Assembly: GCA_016647705.1 (NCBI GenBank)
Contig: CM028333.1
Location: forward strand, 13,227,616 to 13,291,615
Direction of reading: 5' to 3'
From: Eucommia ulmoides
Taxonomy: Eukaryota; Streptophyta; Magnoliopsida; Garryales; Eucommiaceae
Length of the DNA stretch: 64,000 bases
Part shown: positions 11,149 through 22,099 of the stretch, piece by piece
How the letters are laid out: each line of letters opens with the position of its first letter
Position numbering within the stretch: position 1 is the stretch's first letter
Notes under the pieces: model-generated
What the model saw: the letters and a program-made list of their open reading frames with translations, nothing else
Databases searched by the model: none
What the model was told of the DNA's origin: nothing
Program-made: the position numbers and the translations under genes

Positions 11149-12341
11149 TGATAAGTGTAAAAATTGTCACTACAATGCAACCAATTGGAGACCCGCCGCG
11201 TGTCCGCAACTTTCCATCAAGGTCAACCCTTGCCAAAGGTCAAGTGTGAAGATTATATCGGGTAGATGAACATTTCTAAACATGCCAACCATCCCAAAGG
11301 CCTCAGCGCTCTCCAGGAAGAGAAGGCGAGCTGCCGTCGAGATGGGAAACCCTTCCCCATCTCAGCATCCGGTACAACGGCATTGTCTATCTCCGGATTC
11401 AACTCCACAAGCTCTTTAGCAAAGCCCTATTCCCGTCTCTAGCTATCCGGGAAGGGCAGGGCGAGAAGCTCTGCATAACTCCCTCTTCACCCCTCCGATT
11501 ACCTGGGGAGGACAGGGGTCAAATTCCCCATCTCGGGCGCAGATCCGGGAAGGGTAAAGGTCAAATTCCCCATCTTAGGCGCAACAGGAAAGTGTCCTCC
11601 GAGAATATCTTCACAAATATCCAAAATATCCCAGAATATCTACAACTATCATGATGGCTCTCTTCCCTAACAATGACTCTCTTCCTCAACAACAAATATC
11701 ACCAAATATCTTTCAACATGGGGAACATAAGAGGCCCTTGGCACCTTCTCACTGGCTACATGCCAAGATGGGACATTAATGTTATTTAGAAGGGACACTA
11801 ATCCTTGTTTAGGCCACTAATCAAATCCACTCCATGCCTATATAAAGAAGAGCATATAATTGCTCAAAGGTAGAAAAATTCTCCTAAAAAAAGATAAATA
11901 AATTTACTCCAAGCGCACACAATATTTGCTCACTCTACATGATAACACTTTTACAAATCTTTCCCCCATACGCTGATTCTCACGCCGGAGGGGTTTTTCG
12001 GGATACCCCCGGCTAGATTACGTGTATAGGTGACAGGTTGCTGCCCATCTCGGACTTTTCCCTTCCCAGATCAGAAAGCATTCCGGCCCTCTTCTTCCCG
12101 GAACAACTCCTTCTCAAGCTCCTGTTCACTTTTCCTCAAGTCCCAAGGCATTTTGGTCCTTCCCTTCTTGGCCTAGAAGGTTTTTAGGTTAATTCCAACT
12201 TAGGCCCGTCCCTTCCTGGCCTGAGACCTCTCCATGGATTAGAAGCTCCACGGAATGAAGATATCTACTCCAGGCCTCTCCAACTCCATCCAAGGCTGAC
12301 CGGACCATACCATTGGTGTTAACCAAAATTTGACATCAACA
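11149..12341 (+). repeat. 3' LTR of the non-autonomous element
   Basis: A direct repeat of 8646-9954 with the better preserved start (TGATAAGTGT). It contains CCTATATAAAG near 11838 and ends in GACATCAACA, immediately followed by the TAATC duplication. Confidence 0.75.
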
Positions 12342-12346
12342 TAATC

Positions 12347-12964
12347 TAATTAAAATAGCTCATTTTAATTTAATAACCAAATTAAATTACCAATACCCAA
12401 AATAACTAACTTTTTTGGAGCCAACTTTTTTTCGCCTAGATGGATGAAACTCTCCAAATATAGCTCATGTATAAGCGCAGAGGCATTTCGGCTACTATTA
12501 GCCCCTAACAATGCTGGAAGACCAAACAGCACCAGCTTGGTGCACTTTGCTACCAGACATGGTGCATGTGGCACGGATGGGGTCGTTGGCAAGGAAGACA
12601 CCAACTTGGTGTACGTCGGTGACCAATGGCATTGTGGCACAACACCACTAGGTGTCAGGCAGTGAGAAAGACCCCGGTGCGGCACCAAGGCAAGGCGGCA
12701 CAACGTAGGCGCAACGCTACGTTGTAAACAGTGTCATGCGCACAACATGACAGACTGTTGGGAACGACGGTGCATTATGGTACGGAAAATGCATACGGTG
12801 TTAGGAAGTCATTGGGCGCAACGACACAACGAGATAGAACATGGGCGCAACAACGCGTTCTGGCCATACAGGCGGCGTGGCAAGACGTTGGCGAACGTCG
12901 GCATGACTGTGGGACGAGATGGCAACGAGACAGGATGTTGGCACGGTGCAAAAACGCTTGAATG
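12347..12964. other. Unassigned sequence, GC-richer from 12440
   Basis: After about 90 bp of AT-rich flank, composition shifts to GC-rich DNA with recurring GGCAC / TTGGTG words. Short open frames exist on both strands but none resembles a known protein. It may be part of the LTR-like block that follows. Confidence 0.35.
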
Positions 12965-13451
12965 AAACTGAGCTTATGGTGAGATGATGGACTGGTGGTT
13001 ACCAAACATGTGCCAGACATGTGGGTGCTGTCTAAACAGTTTCATATGGCAATTTTAGTTAGTTTTCAGACATGAAAACTAACTCATGTGGGTTGGACAC
13101 GTGTCAGGGCAAATGTCGGTTGTCTGCCTAGGCAGTTGGGGTTGTCAACTGCTGATTTCTCCTATAAATAATCATGTTTTGGGTTTGTTTTTGGTTAGTG
13201 AATGTATAGTAGCGGATTTTACAGACCATTGTTGTAATTGGTTTCTTGTAACCCGAGTTATATAATACAAGATTGGGTTTTCCCGTAAACGTTGTTGTGT
13301 CGTTGCATGGGTACGTTTCTGGTACTGTATTTCGGTGTATACTCGTTGTATAACGTTGCAAGGATGTGTGTATTTTTCATACGGTCGGTGCATTTCTATT
13401 GCGTGATAGGACAATCACGGGGTTGTTAGTTGTCGGTGCAATTACGCCATC
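12965..13451 (+). mobile_element. Possible LTR fossil
   Basis: It contains TCCTATAAATAATC (TATA-like, near 13158) followed by a T-rich and G-rich leader. It ends at CGCCATCA before ACTTGGTTATAATTTTTGTGG, which is the layout of an LTR end. No coding part and no second copy are present, so this is a weak call. Confidence 0.3.
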
Positions 13452-13589
13452 ACTTGGTTATAATTTTTGTGGTAAAAATTTAACCCTATGATAGCTACCA
13501 TGATGGCTAGTGGGTTAGAGTTGTTATTCCCATTCTTCATGAGCCAAAATAGTAGTTAATCTATTTGCCTAACCTTTTCGTTATTGGGT

Positions 13590-13733
13590 TGGAGTTGTTC
13601 TTATAGTCTTCTATTCAAGGTTTGTATCTATACGCGTCTGAACAATCTCCCAATATCAGTTGTCCTGCTTCCTGAGAGTCCGTTTCTACGATAAGTCTAG
13701 GTATCTCCCTATCCAAAGCAAGTCTTATTTAAT
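13590..13733 (-). mobile_element. LINE fragment, RNase H domain N-terminal part
   Basis: The minus strand reads LALDREIPRLIVETDSQEAG, the start of the RVT_3-type RNase H domain of plant LINEs (ETDS contains a conserved acidic residue). The rest of the domain is at 8014-8271. Its outer end falls exactly at the CTTATTT word (13734) where the SDS pseudogene resumes. This fits a 5'-truncated LINE inserted in the pseudogene and later opened by other elements. Confidence 0.55.
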
Positions 13734-14115
13734 TATTGAATGAATTGAACTTTACTAGAAGTTCTAAATTACTGTTTCAGTGCACAGCAAAAGACATTTT
13801 GGGCAGGTAGCAACGGAATGGCTGGTGCAGGAAATTGACAGTCAACTTCCAGTGCTTCTTGCCCACCGTTTACAACTTCTTATGGTATAAATTGAACCAT
13901 AGTTTGCCATCGTACTTTATTATTGAATTGAACAACTCATTGTTTCTTGTTGTGTTGATGTGAGTCTTGTTTAACGCTTTACCTGAAAGCAGCAGAAGGT
14001 GGAGAAGACTTCCAAGTACCGACAAGCTAGCTCTGTTGGGCCATAAGCATCTCTGCTTCTGGCCGTAGCGGCTCGACTAGTCATCCTTCATCCTTTGAGT
14101 GCTACAGTGATTTTG
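13734..14115 (+). pseudogene. SDS-like pseudogene, part 2 (copy of SDS exons 4 and 5)
   Basis: It matches the end of SDS intron 3, exon 4, intron 4 and exon 5 (true gene 20338-20770) in the same orientation. Exon 4 lacks about 29 bp covering the VYSSREVVA-coding part and has a small rearrangement after the LVQE codons. The exon 5 acceptor and its first codons are altered, and several codons are missing after the AGA codon and before GTAGCGGCT. Together with 7776-8018 it is a broken partial duplicate located about 6-10 kb upstream of the functional gene. Confidence 0.8.
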
Positions 14116-14574
14116 AATTTTTGACAGGTACATTAAAATTGATTTATTTAAGAAAGTTTGGTGAACAGTTTACAAATGCAGTACACGCACTATAGTAATT
14201 ATGTAAAAAATCTAAAATTATTGCACTACATGAAAGTTACTGTAAAGAATTATATTGATTTTTAAGTCATACAGTGATTTTGAATTTTTAACAAAATTAT
14301 TGGAATTTTTATAAATAAAAAATATTATACCAAATAAATGAGGTGAATAATGAGTTATAAAATTTGAATTTCCATAACAAAAAATTCAATTATTTAAGAA
14401 CTAAAATGATAATGTTCCCAAATATTTCATAAAAATGGTGGGGAGTATCCAAATTTTTTAAAAGCTATATTTAGATCTGGTGAGCTTTTTCTTTATCAGT
14501 TTTGTCAATACTTAATAGACGACCAAGCATTATTAGTGGATGGGGTTTATCATCTTTGCCAATACTCTTACGCA

Positions 14575-14990
14575 CCCTACGGTAGCGATTAAAATAAAAT
14601 GGAATGACAATTAGTAATAGAATAAAATATTCATTATCATTCATATCTTTGGATTATGTGATATTGCTATCAAATGGTAAAATAGTAATTTAATTAAATT
14701 TTCAAACAGTATAATAGTTAATTTAATTAAATTTCATTCCAATTTAAATATTTTGTTAGTATTTAGTCTCGTTTTTTGACTGATAAATGATTAAAATTTA
14801 ATCCCATATAATTCAGATTAACTAATACCAAGTTTATTTGATATTGATTAATCTCATGTTTTGTGGAATTAGAGAATCTTTGATAATGAGATGGGATTTA
14901 ATCACATTTACTAAACATAGGAATGAAATAACTATTCTCATGGTCATTCTAATCCCGTCTTGAATTCCGCATATCAAACCCCACCTTAAT
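14575..14990. repeat. MITE, family shared with 24773-25132
   Basis: The core containing AAATTTCATTCCAATTTAAA, CTCGTTTTTTGACTGATAAA and GAGATGGGATTTAATC matches the element in BPA1 intron 1. Its left end is eroded. The right end keeps the ATCAAACCCC relic of the CCAAACG terminal repeat. It is non-coding. Confidence 0.55.
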
Positions 14991-14999
14991 GTACACCGG

Positions 15000-15439
15000 C
15001 AACAAATTTCTTTCTTTTTTTCTCATACACAATGAAGCAAGGATTCATTACCCCGATTTCAAAAAAAAATAAAAAATTAAGGCAGCAGTGTTGTGAACAC
15101 GGGTTTCAGGAAAGTAAAAAATAAAAATCAAACTATATAACCGGGGCTCATTATCTCAGTTTTAACCCTTTTTTAAAAAAAATAAAAAATAAAAGTGTAA
15201 AGGCGGTGTTCGGAACCCCGGTTATCGGAAGCCAAGGTTTGGACCCTTCTCTCTTAAATAAGTTAAAATCACTACGGTTTCAAAAATTAAACATTTAATT
15301 AAAATTTATTAGGTAAACAACTCCGTACTCTCATAGTCCAACAAAATGAGCTTAAATTGCAGTGTTCATGCGATATAAATATTTAAATGTGAAATTATGG
15401 TAAAGAATTCCCTTCATTAAATTAAATTTAGAAAGCACT
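15000..15439. other. AT-rich non-coding stretch with CCGGGGTT/ACCCCGG words
   Basis: No gene is seen. Recurrent words such as AACCGGGGCTC, GGAACCCCGGTTATC and GGTTTCAGG suggest the end region of an unidentified DNA transposon. Confidence 0.35.
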
Positions 15440-16123
15440 ATTAGCACACGACTGCCACACCCCTTACCCACTTTTGCATAACAAGACAAATTTACTTCAT
15501 ACAAAAAAGGATAAGAGAGAAAAAGATTAAAAAAACTAATAATAATTAAAATAAAAATATATTTTAAAAATTCAGATTTAAATTTAAAAAATGAATGATT
15601 CGAATTTTTATAATCTCTCAACCTATTCATTTTAAGTTTTTTATACCACTCAACTCAATCAATAAATTAGATAGAAAAAAAAAATATTCCTTAAAAATCT
15701 CACATTTATACTTTCAAAACAATTAAATTTAATTATACTTTGTATCATTTTCAAGTTTGATGTACTTTATTAACTAATTTTTTATTATTTATGATTTTTT
15801 TTTTACATTTATAAATCTAAAAATCGATAGTGTCTTTAGGCACTGGGAATTCCTCATTTATTAATAAATCAGGACAGAAATACATTTTAACGGTCTAGGT
15901 CTAATTTTAAAAGACGAATGGTTAAAATTTGATTTTTGTAACTTTTAAATCCGCTAATTTCAAATTTCTCTATACCACTCAATCTACTCTTCCTTTACTT
16001 CATCATCATTGCACCACTCAACCCACTCTTTCCCCTTTCCATCCTCCATTTACGGGTTTAATTGATTTAGAATGTTATAACTAGAATGATATTAGTGGCT
16101 TTACGCACGGGGCAAAACTAGTC
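15440..16123 (+). repeat. Interspersed AT-rich repeat, copy 2 (Helitron-like end at 16119)
   Basis: The second copy of the repeat at 6776-7770, without the MITE insertion. Near its right end it reads GTGGCTTTACGCACGGGGCAAAACTAG followed by T: a partly eroded hairpin, then CTAG before T, which is the form of a Helitron 3' terminus. No 5' end was identified. Confidence 0.4.
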
Positions 16124-16523
16124 TATTAATAAATCTCCATGATTTTTTTTAAATCGTATTTTCATTAGCAATATGGATTAATTTGAAGTAAATGGACAGT
16201 TATGATGAGTTAATATAATATTTAAGAGATAATTTTCTCTCATGAAAATTTCACCCATCCATTTGTAAAGCTTAATTTTATTACATGACTTTTAAATTTT
16301 ATATATATACTTTATCAATTAATTATTTATTATTTTAATGCGTATAAATTTAGAAATATATAAATTTATTTGATAAGTTTTTAATACTTATAAATTTCAA
16401 AATCGAGATAATAACATAAAAGTTTTAATCTATTAATAAATATGATTTTTTTTTAATTGCTTTTTCATTAACAATATTCGTGGTCCCCAATGCATGTGGC
16501 CTAAGAATTAATATTATAATTTT
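16124..16523. other. AT-rich intergenic DNA
   Basis: There is no gene. The word TCTATTAATAAATC-like occurs twice (about 16122 and 16429), suggesting another eroded copy of the preceding repeat. Confidence 0.4.
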
Positions 16524-16524
16524 G

Positions 16525-17451
16525 GGTAAATTGTCTTTCATCTCCCTTCCATCAAAAAAACATAAGAAATGACTTAATTGCTCTTTTAGTTAGAATAAAA
16601 ATACAATAATATGCCTATAATTATTTTATATTTTTTTCCTTTTCTTTTTCTTTCATTTTTTTACTATTTTCCTTTTATTCTCTCACAACGCATCCGACGG
16701 TGTCGGTTTTACCGTCGGATGCCTTCTAATGGAATGACGATGGTGGGGTGGAGGTTTTGGTTGTTTGGCGATGAGTAGAGGAGGCTCTTTCTCTTTCTCT
16801 TCCGCAACCCATCCATCGCTGATGATGATTGTTTAGCGGTGAAAAGATCTTAATTTTTTTTTTGAAATTCGTACGCACGTTTGGTAGTGAGTAGAGACCG
16901 TGTGGGGGGGTTGTTCGGCTACGAGCAGAGGAGGCTGTTGTGGTCGGTTGTTTGTCAATAAGCAAAGGCAACATGGTGGTGGATTGTTTACGGTGAGTAA
17001 AGGAGGCTGTGGTGGTGGGTTGTTTGACGGTGAGTAGAAGAAGCCGTGGTGGTGGGTTGTTCGGCTGTGAGCCCCAATAGCGTGGTGGTGGTCGTGACGA
17101 AGAAGATTAAGTTGTTTTATAACTGTACCTTTACTCCTATATTTTGAGTTAGTGTTAAAATACAATTTAGTGGGTGCAAAGTGTAAATAACACTAAAAAG
17201 AAGTACAAAAAAAATGAAAATAGAAAATAAAAAACTGAAAAATAAAAGGATAATATCGTTAAATTACAGAAAATTTTGGATGAAAAAATTTACTTCGTCC
17301 ATTTTAATGTAAATTTCGTTAGTTTAAACAGAAAATATATATAATTTTTTTCACTTTTCGGAAATTAAACGTGAATAGAGTGTAGGCTTTTGAAGTTCAA
17401 AGATAGAATGATACCAAAGCAAAATAAAAAGGGGGTAAAAGACAATTTACC
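16525..17451. mobile_element. Non-autonomous DNA transposon upstream of SDS
   Basis: Inverted ends GGTAAATTGTCTTTCATCTC (left) and, read inward from the right, GGTAAATTGTCTTTTACCCC bound about 0.93 kb. The flanks are both T/A-rich but no clean target duplication was found. The interior holds a minisatellite (16736-17100) and no transposase. It ends about 115 bp before the SDS TATA box, so it forms the immediate upstream region of that promoter. Confidence 0.5.
16736..17100. repeat. Minisatellite of about 36-45 bp units
   Basis: Six to seven degenerate units are built on TTGTTxGxCGGTGAGTAGAGGAGG followed by CTGTGGTGGTGGG. The proline/threonine-rich open frames on the minus strand here are artefacts of the repeat. 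Confidence 0.6.
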
Positions 17452-17565
17452 TTTATATTTTTAAACCATGAAAGGGGTTATTTTGGAATACAATAAGATC
17501 TTGGGGGTCAAAGTAAAAATAAAATTATTCGCAACGGTGGTCGTCGTTTCCACATGACCGCACGG

Positions 17566-17573
17566 TATATATA
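17566..17573 (+). promoter_or_regulatory. TATA box of the SDS gene
   Basis: TATATATA lies in a GC-richer context (GCACGG before, CCCCCACG after), 178 bp before the SDS ATG. It is followed by a CA/CT-rich leader typical of plant 5' UTRs. It is the only good TATA box between the upstream transposon and the start codon. Confidence 0.55.
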
Positions 17574-17750
17574 CCCCCACGTTCCCCTCACTCCAACGTT
17601 CTTAACCACTTTTTTCCCTGCTTCAGTTTCTCCTCACACACAACACACAACTTTGAACTCAACACACACATTTCTCAGACTCATACAGTTTCTGCAACGG
17701 GTCGAATCCCAAATTCGAACTCAAAAACTTAAAAAAGCAAGTTTCTCTTG

Positions 17751-20700
17751 ATGAAACGCAAGACTGAATCAGTACAACTGCAGCATTTCTCCGCGATGAA
17801 GAAGGTCCGATCGAAGCTTCCTCACCGTCGACGATCTCCTATATCTCCGATTCTCTTCGTTTCTGATCCTACTGCTTCGTCGCACTTGACGACGGAACCT
17901 TCATGTGATTCTAGTCTGACTTCGGTTAAACCGAAGAGTTCTCTGAAGAAGAGAGGCTCTAGTGAGATCAGTGCTGGTGAAGATGTTAGGAGAATTACGA
18001 GATCGAATAACAAACTGAGAGCTACTGAGAGAAGTGAGAAAGTTGCCGATAAGAGAATTGAAGAAGAAATTTCTGAATCGTCATGTGTTGAATCGTGCTC
18101 TGGAGCAGTTTATGGAAAGAGAGGTTCGAAGTCGAAGAGTAGAATTGGTAAACAAGCTGAAAATGTGAAGAAAGTTGACGGAATCGGTGAAACATCTTCC
18201 GTTGTGCAGTTTTCCGAGAAGAAACTGAAGCTCGGAGCAGATACAGCGCCTGAACAGGATCATTCAAAGCAAATCAGAACAAACAAAGCTACTTCAGCTG
18301 TCTCTGATTCAGAATCGTCTTTACAAGCGACGAACTACGAAATTAAAAAGACAATTGAAGGATTCGAAGATTCAGAATCATTTGCGCGATCTGAAAATTC
18401 TACTGTCCGCCAATATTCCAGGAAATTTCCGAAATCCGTAGGTGAGAAAGTGAAACGAACAGAGAGTTCCCTCAAACTACCTGAAAACAAAGTTGTTTCA
18501 CTTGATTTTAGTTCGAAACTGCCATGTGAAACGAAATTAGAGAGCATCTGTTCTGAAATTGGCAAATCATCTCCAAAATCGATTAGAGACAGCGAAAACA
18601 AAATGTCAAAAAACGAAGGCACTTCGAAATTTTCAATTTCGAACTCCGAATCAACTACAGAAAAAGTGCGGAAGCTAATTTCGGCGGACTTTGATCTTGC
18701 CTGTAGAGAGAGTCTCGAAAGTGACGAAGTGTCAGAGTACTACTCATCGGACACTTTAGACAGTTTCGAGGACAGTTCCGATCAGTATTTCACAGATGAT
18801 TACAGTCCATCGATGTGGTATGAATCGTATGATTCTGGAAGCCAGCTCTCCGAGAGATCACAAGGTGATAAGAGTCCATCTCCAACATTCAATTTCTTCC
18901 TTCTGTACGGTCGGCAGTTCTGCAAGTCAGTCTCTGCTTTAGATTGTAAAGTGCGTTCGCGGTCTCCGCATGAGACTTCCGATCAGTTCAATGTGAGTTA
19001 TTCATGAATTTGTAAATGCATTATTTATTACGCACGATGCATGTATGCTAATTTTGTCTTTTGTACTTTTCTTTTTCGTTTCCATTATTAGATATTGAGA
19101 TTTGAAGACGAGGAGGAGGAAGAGAGCTATCAGGTGACGAGAGAAAGAGAGAGAAGAGGAGTGTATTTACATGACTATGCTGAGGAGTACTGCTCCTCCA
19201 CTGACTACGGTGAGCTCGTCATTCAGCAAAGGCTACAGATGGTTCATTGGATAGTTGAGGTCAGCTCCTTTTGTCATGCTTTACAGCTCGCACCTTTTTT
19301 CAACTGATTTTACTCTTTCTAGTAGCAACGAATTATTTTCATGTTGGCTGTGGCGATCTGTTTTACTCAATTAATAATGGAGCATATTCTGGTAGATGAG
19401 TGAATATACTTTATCCTATGTTTTGCGGATATATTCCACATTAAATGTGGAAGGGGCTGGTTGTCTTAGGCCTCTCTAGTTAACTACTGAAGTGAAGTTT
19501 TTCTTCACACTTACAATCTGACTACCAGTTCTTTTCACATTCGACGTGAGATAAATCCAACAATCTTTCTCTCACACATTAGGTATTTGGTCAGCTAACC
19601 CTTGACTAGTCTCTCCATTTATGACTATTGGGTCAGAGTTTTATAACCTGTTTGCTAATACTAGTATACTAGTGGGAGGTGGTCTTAGGCCTCTCTCACT
19701 CCAAGAACAAACAAATTATTCTTTGTTTACCCCACTCGATCAGATGCATGAACCTTTTTATTGGCTGTAAAGTGTAATTATTCTTCTTGTAAAAGAGAAT
19801 CCAATGAAATTATTCAAATGAAGTTGGTAAGCTTTTTTCACGCATTTTGCACAAGCACACGTTATACGTTGAACTATGTCTTCTGCATTTAACAATCATT
19901 CGTGCATTATGCTTCTGTACAAGGCCAACATCCTTGAGATTCATTTTACATATATTGAACATGGAATGGCCCATTGAAAAAAACACGTGCAAGGCTCACT
20001 TAAGCTATTTGATTAAAGATCCATTAGATAAATCTCCCTCTTTCACGAGTACCATTACTACATAGTTTTACTTTCTTTAGCAATCTCCATGTACTCACTG
20101 AATTGTTAATCATGCTCGGCAAAGCAGCAATCTTCTACTAAGGAGCTGCAAAAGGAGACAATGTTCCTAGGTGTTAGCCTTCTTGATCGGTTCCTAAGCC
20201 GAGGATATTTTAAGAACAAGAGGAATCTTCAAATTTCCGGAATTGCATGTCTCACTTTGGCCATCAGGATTGAAGAAAACCAGCCAAATAACTGGTACTG
20301 TAGATAATAACGCTTATGATACATGCTAAGCTAAGCACTTATTTAATTATTGAATGAATTGAATTTCACAAGAAGTTCTAAATTACTGTTTCAGCGTACG
20401 GCAAAAGACATTTTGGGTAGGTAGCAATGTGTACAGCTCGCGCGAAGTGGTAGCCATGGAATGGCTGGTGCAGGAAACACTCGACTTCCAGTGCTTCTTG
20501 CCCACCATTTACAACTTCTTATGGTATAAATTGAACCATAGTTTGCCAATATACATAATTCTTGAATTGAATAACTCATTGTTCCTTATTGTATTGGTGT
20601 GAGTCTTGTTTACACTTGTTTCAGGTACTACCTGAAAGCAGCAGGAGCTACTCCGGAGGTGGAGAAGACTTCGAAGTACCTGTCGGTACTAGCTCTTTTG

Positions 20701-21630
20701 GGTCATGAGCATCTCTGCTTCTGGCCTTCAACTGTAGCGGCTGGACTAGTCATTCTTGCTTCTGCAGCAGCCAATCAAGAAGCAGCCTGTCTCCGGGTCA
20801 CAGAGGTATGTTCCTAGCTAGACCAAGACCATGATTTTTTATACCTTTCTAGGCTGTTACTTTCTCTAAAATCCTTCACTCTGTTATGCTCCAGGAATTT
20901 ATTCTAAAATTATGAGAACAGAACAGAAATATAAACATAAACAGATTGTTCCCAAATTTCTAGAAACAAATTGTAAAAACTCAATGGGCCTAACTCACTA
21001 TCAAAAGACGCCTTGAGATAGGAGGATTGTCATACACTTCATATATAGTTCAGGATCAGATAATACAAGTGATGTGGGATTCAATATGCCCCTTCACACA
21101 TAGGATAGATTTTGACAAACCACTGCAAACGGATATGCTAAGCAACTAAGCCAACTCTCGTCTTCTATTTGAGTTAGAGTCAAATCATCCGGGACCCAAA
21201 TTGACGTGGGATTCAACACAAACAAACCAACCGAAACAAATGCGACTCAAGTGTCTTGCTCGTGCATTTTCAAATTTTTATCACACTAGAAAATGAAGAT
21301 TAGTCAAGCAGAACCCTTATAATGATATCTATTTGGTAAGATATTGCATTTTATATCAAAAGATATCCATTTTTCCTTTAAATTTCCCAAATTTAGAAAG
21401 TGAGTTTAGCCTTTTCATTTGTTAGTTTGTTGTTATTATTTCCAGGTTCATTCCAGAACTCTAGATGATTTTGATCTACCTGACTGCATAAAGGTAAATA
21501 AACAAACCTTCGTAAAGATCAGTAGATACTAGATACTGTTACTACAATTTTCTTGATTTAAGAAAGATGTCTTCCCTGATTATGTTTTCAACCGTGACAG
21601 AGTCTGGGTTGGTTGGCAAGGTACATATGA
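17751..21630 (+). CDS. SDS: SDS-like meiotic cyclin (SOLO DANCERS)
   Basis: A plant-specific cyclin; in Arabidopsis SDS is needed for homologue pairing and inter-homologue recombination in meiosis. Seven exons, all with GT-AG borders and consistent phases: 17751-18992, 19092-19259, 20128-20294, 20395-20523, 20625-20805, 21446-21493 and 21601-21630, giving 654 residues (Arabidopsis SDS is about 580). Residues 1-414 are a disordered Ser/Lys/Glu-rich region. The cyclin N box spans about 440-560 ([46 protein letters not shown]). The C-terminal cyclin fold follows ([16 protein letters not shown]). The last exon encodes SLGWLARYI. The start chosen is the first ATG downstream of the TATA box; the codon before it is TTG. 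The gene is convergent with the BPA1-like gene. A decayed partial copy lies upstream (7.8-14.1 kb). Confidence 0.9.
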
Positions 21631-21724
21631 TATCCAAGAAGAGATTCTTTTTTTTTTTCTCTAATTCATTGTCGAAGGCACAATTGCTCCATTGACTTCA
21701 GAATTCTAGTCAATATAAAAGCGC

Positions 21725-21885
21725 AGTTCAGTGCACGAAGGCTCCTGCCATTGCGGGATCTGAAGAGAGTCAAATGTATACAACTTTACCCCTATATATA
21801 GGGAGACTATTTCTAAGATTTGAATCTGGGACCTCCAGGTCAAAATGAAACAATCTTACCACTGCACCCTCGATCTGGTAAGAAA
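21725..21885 (+). mobile_element. Au-like SINE downstream of SDS
   Basis: The order CAGTGCACGAAGGCTCCTGC, GCGGGATCTG, CAACTTTACCCCTATAT, GATTTGAATCTGGGACCTCC and CTTACCACTGCACC follows the Au SINE consensus as I know it. It sits about 95 bp past the SDS stop codon, in the SDS 3' UTR or just beyond, between the two convergent genes. Confidence 0.6.
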
Positions 21886-22099
21886 AATATACACAATTTT
21901 TTTTTCAATTTTATACCTATGTCATACTAAAATCATTCAACTGTAATACAGATTAGATTACACATATAATTTCCATGTCAATTGTTTTACTAGCCAAATG
22001 ACTCATACAGCAGCTAAAAGTAATAAAAATGCTGTCTGTCTTTTATGTTATCCTATGCTGTCTGCCTCTCTTTGTACACCTTTCAATTCAGTATCGAAA

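Larger units (their letters stand above)
8646..12341 (+). mobile_element. Non-autonomous LTR retrotransposon (LARD/TRIM-like), structurally whole
   Basis: Two direct repeats of about 1.2-1.3 kb (8646-9954 and 11149-12341) bound an internal 1.2 kb. TAATC flanks it on both sides (8641-8645 and 12342-12346), the 5-bp duplication expected of LTR element integration. The LTR starts TGATAAGTGT in the right copy and ends GACATCAACA. A primer-binding-type sequence (TTTGGCACCGTCTGTGGG) follows the left LTR, and a purine-rich AAGGAGTGGGTGG precedes the right one. No gag or pol domain is encoded, so it depended on a partner element. The LTRs differ at roughly one site in ten in the stretches I compared, suggesting an age of several million years. 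Confidence 0.78.

Noticed and set aside
12444-13020. Several overlapping frames of 72-112 codons
   Set aside because: Frames on both strands overlap in GC-rich DNA, none resembles a protein, and the block has LTR-like features.
16726-17165. Proline/threonine-rich minus-strand frames
   Set aside because: They lie across the minisatellite of the transposon upstream of SDS and follow its repeat unit.
17748-17750. A possible SDS start one codon earlier
   Set aside because: The codon is TTG; the ATG at 17751 is the proper start.
17554-17751. A 65-codon open frame just before SDS
   Set aside because: Its ATG lies upstream of the TATA box, so it would not be in the mRNA; it has no family resemblance.
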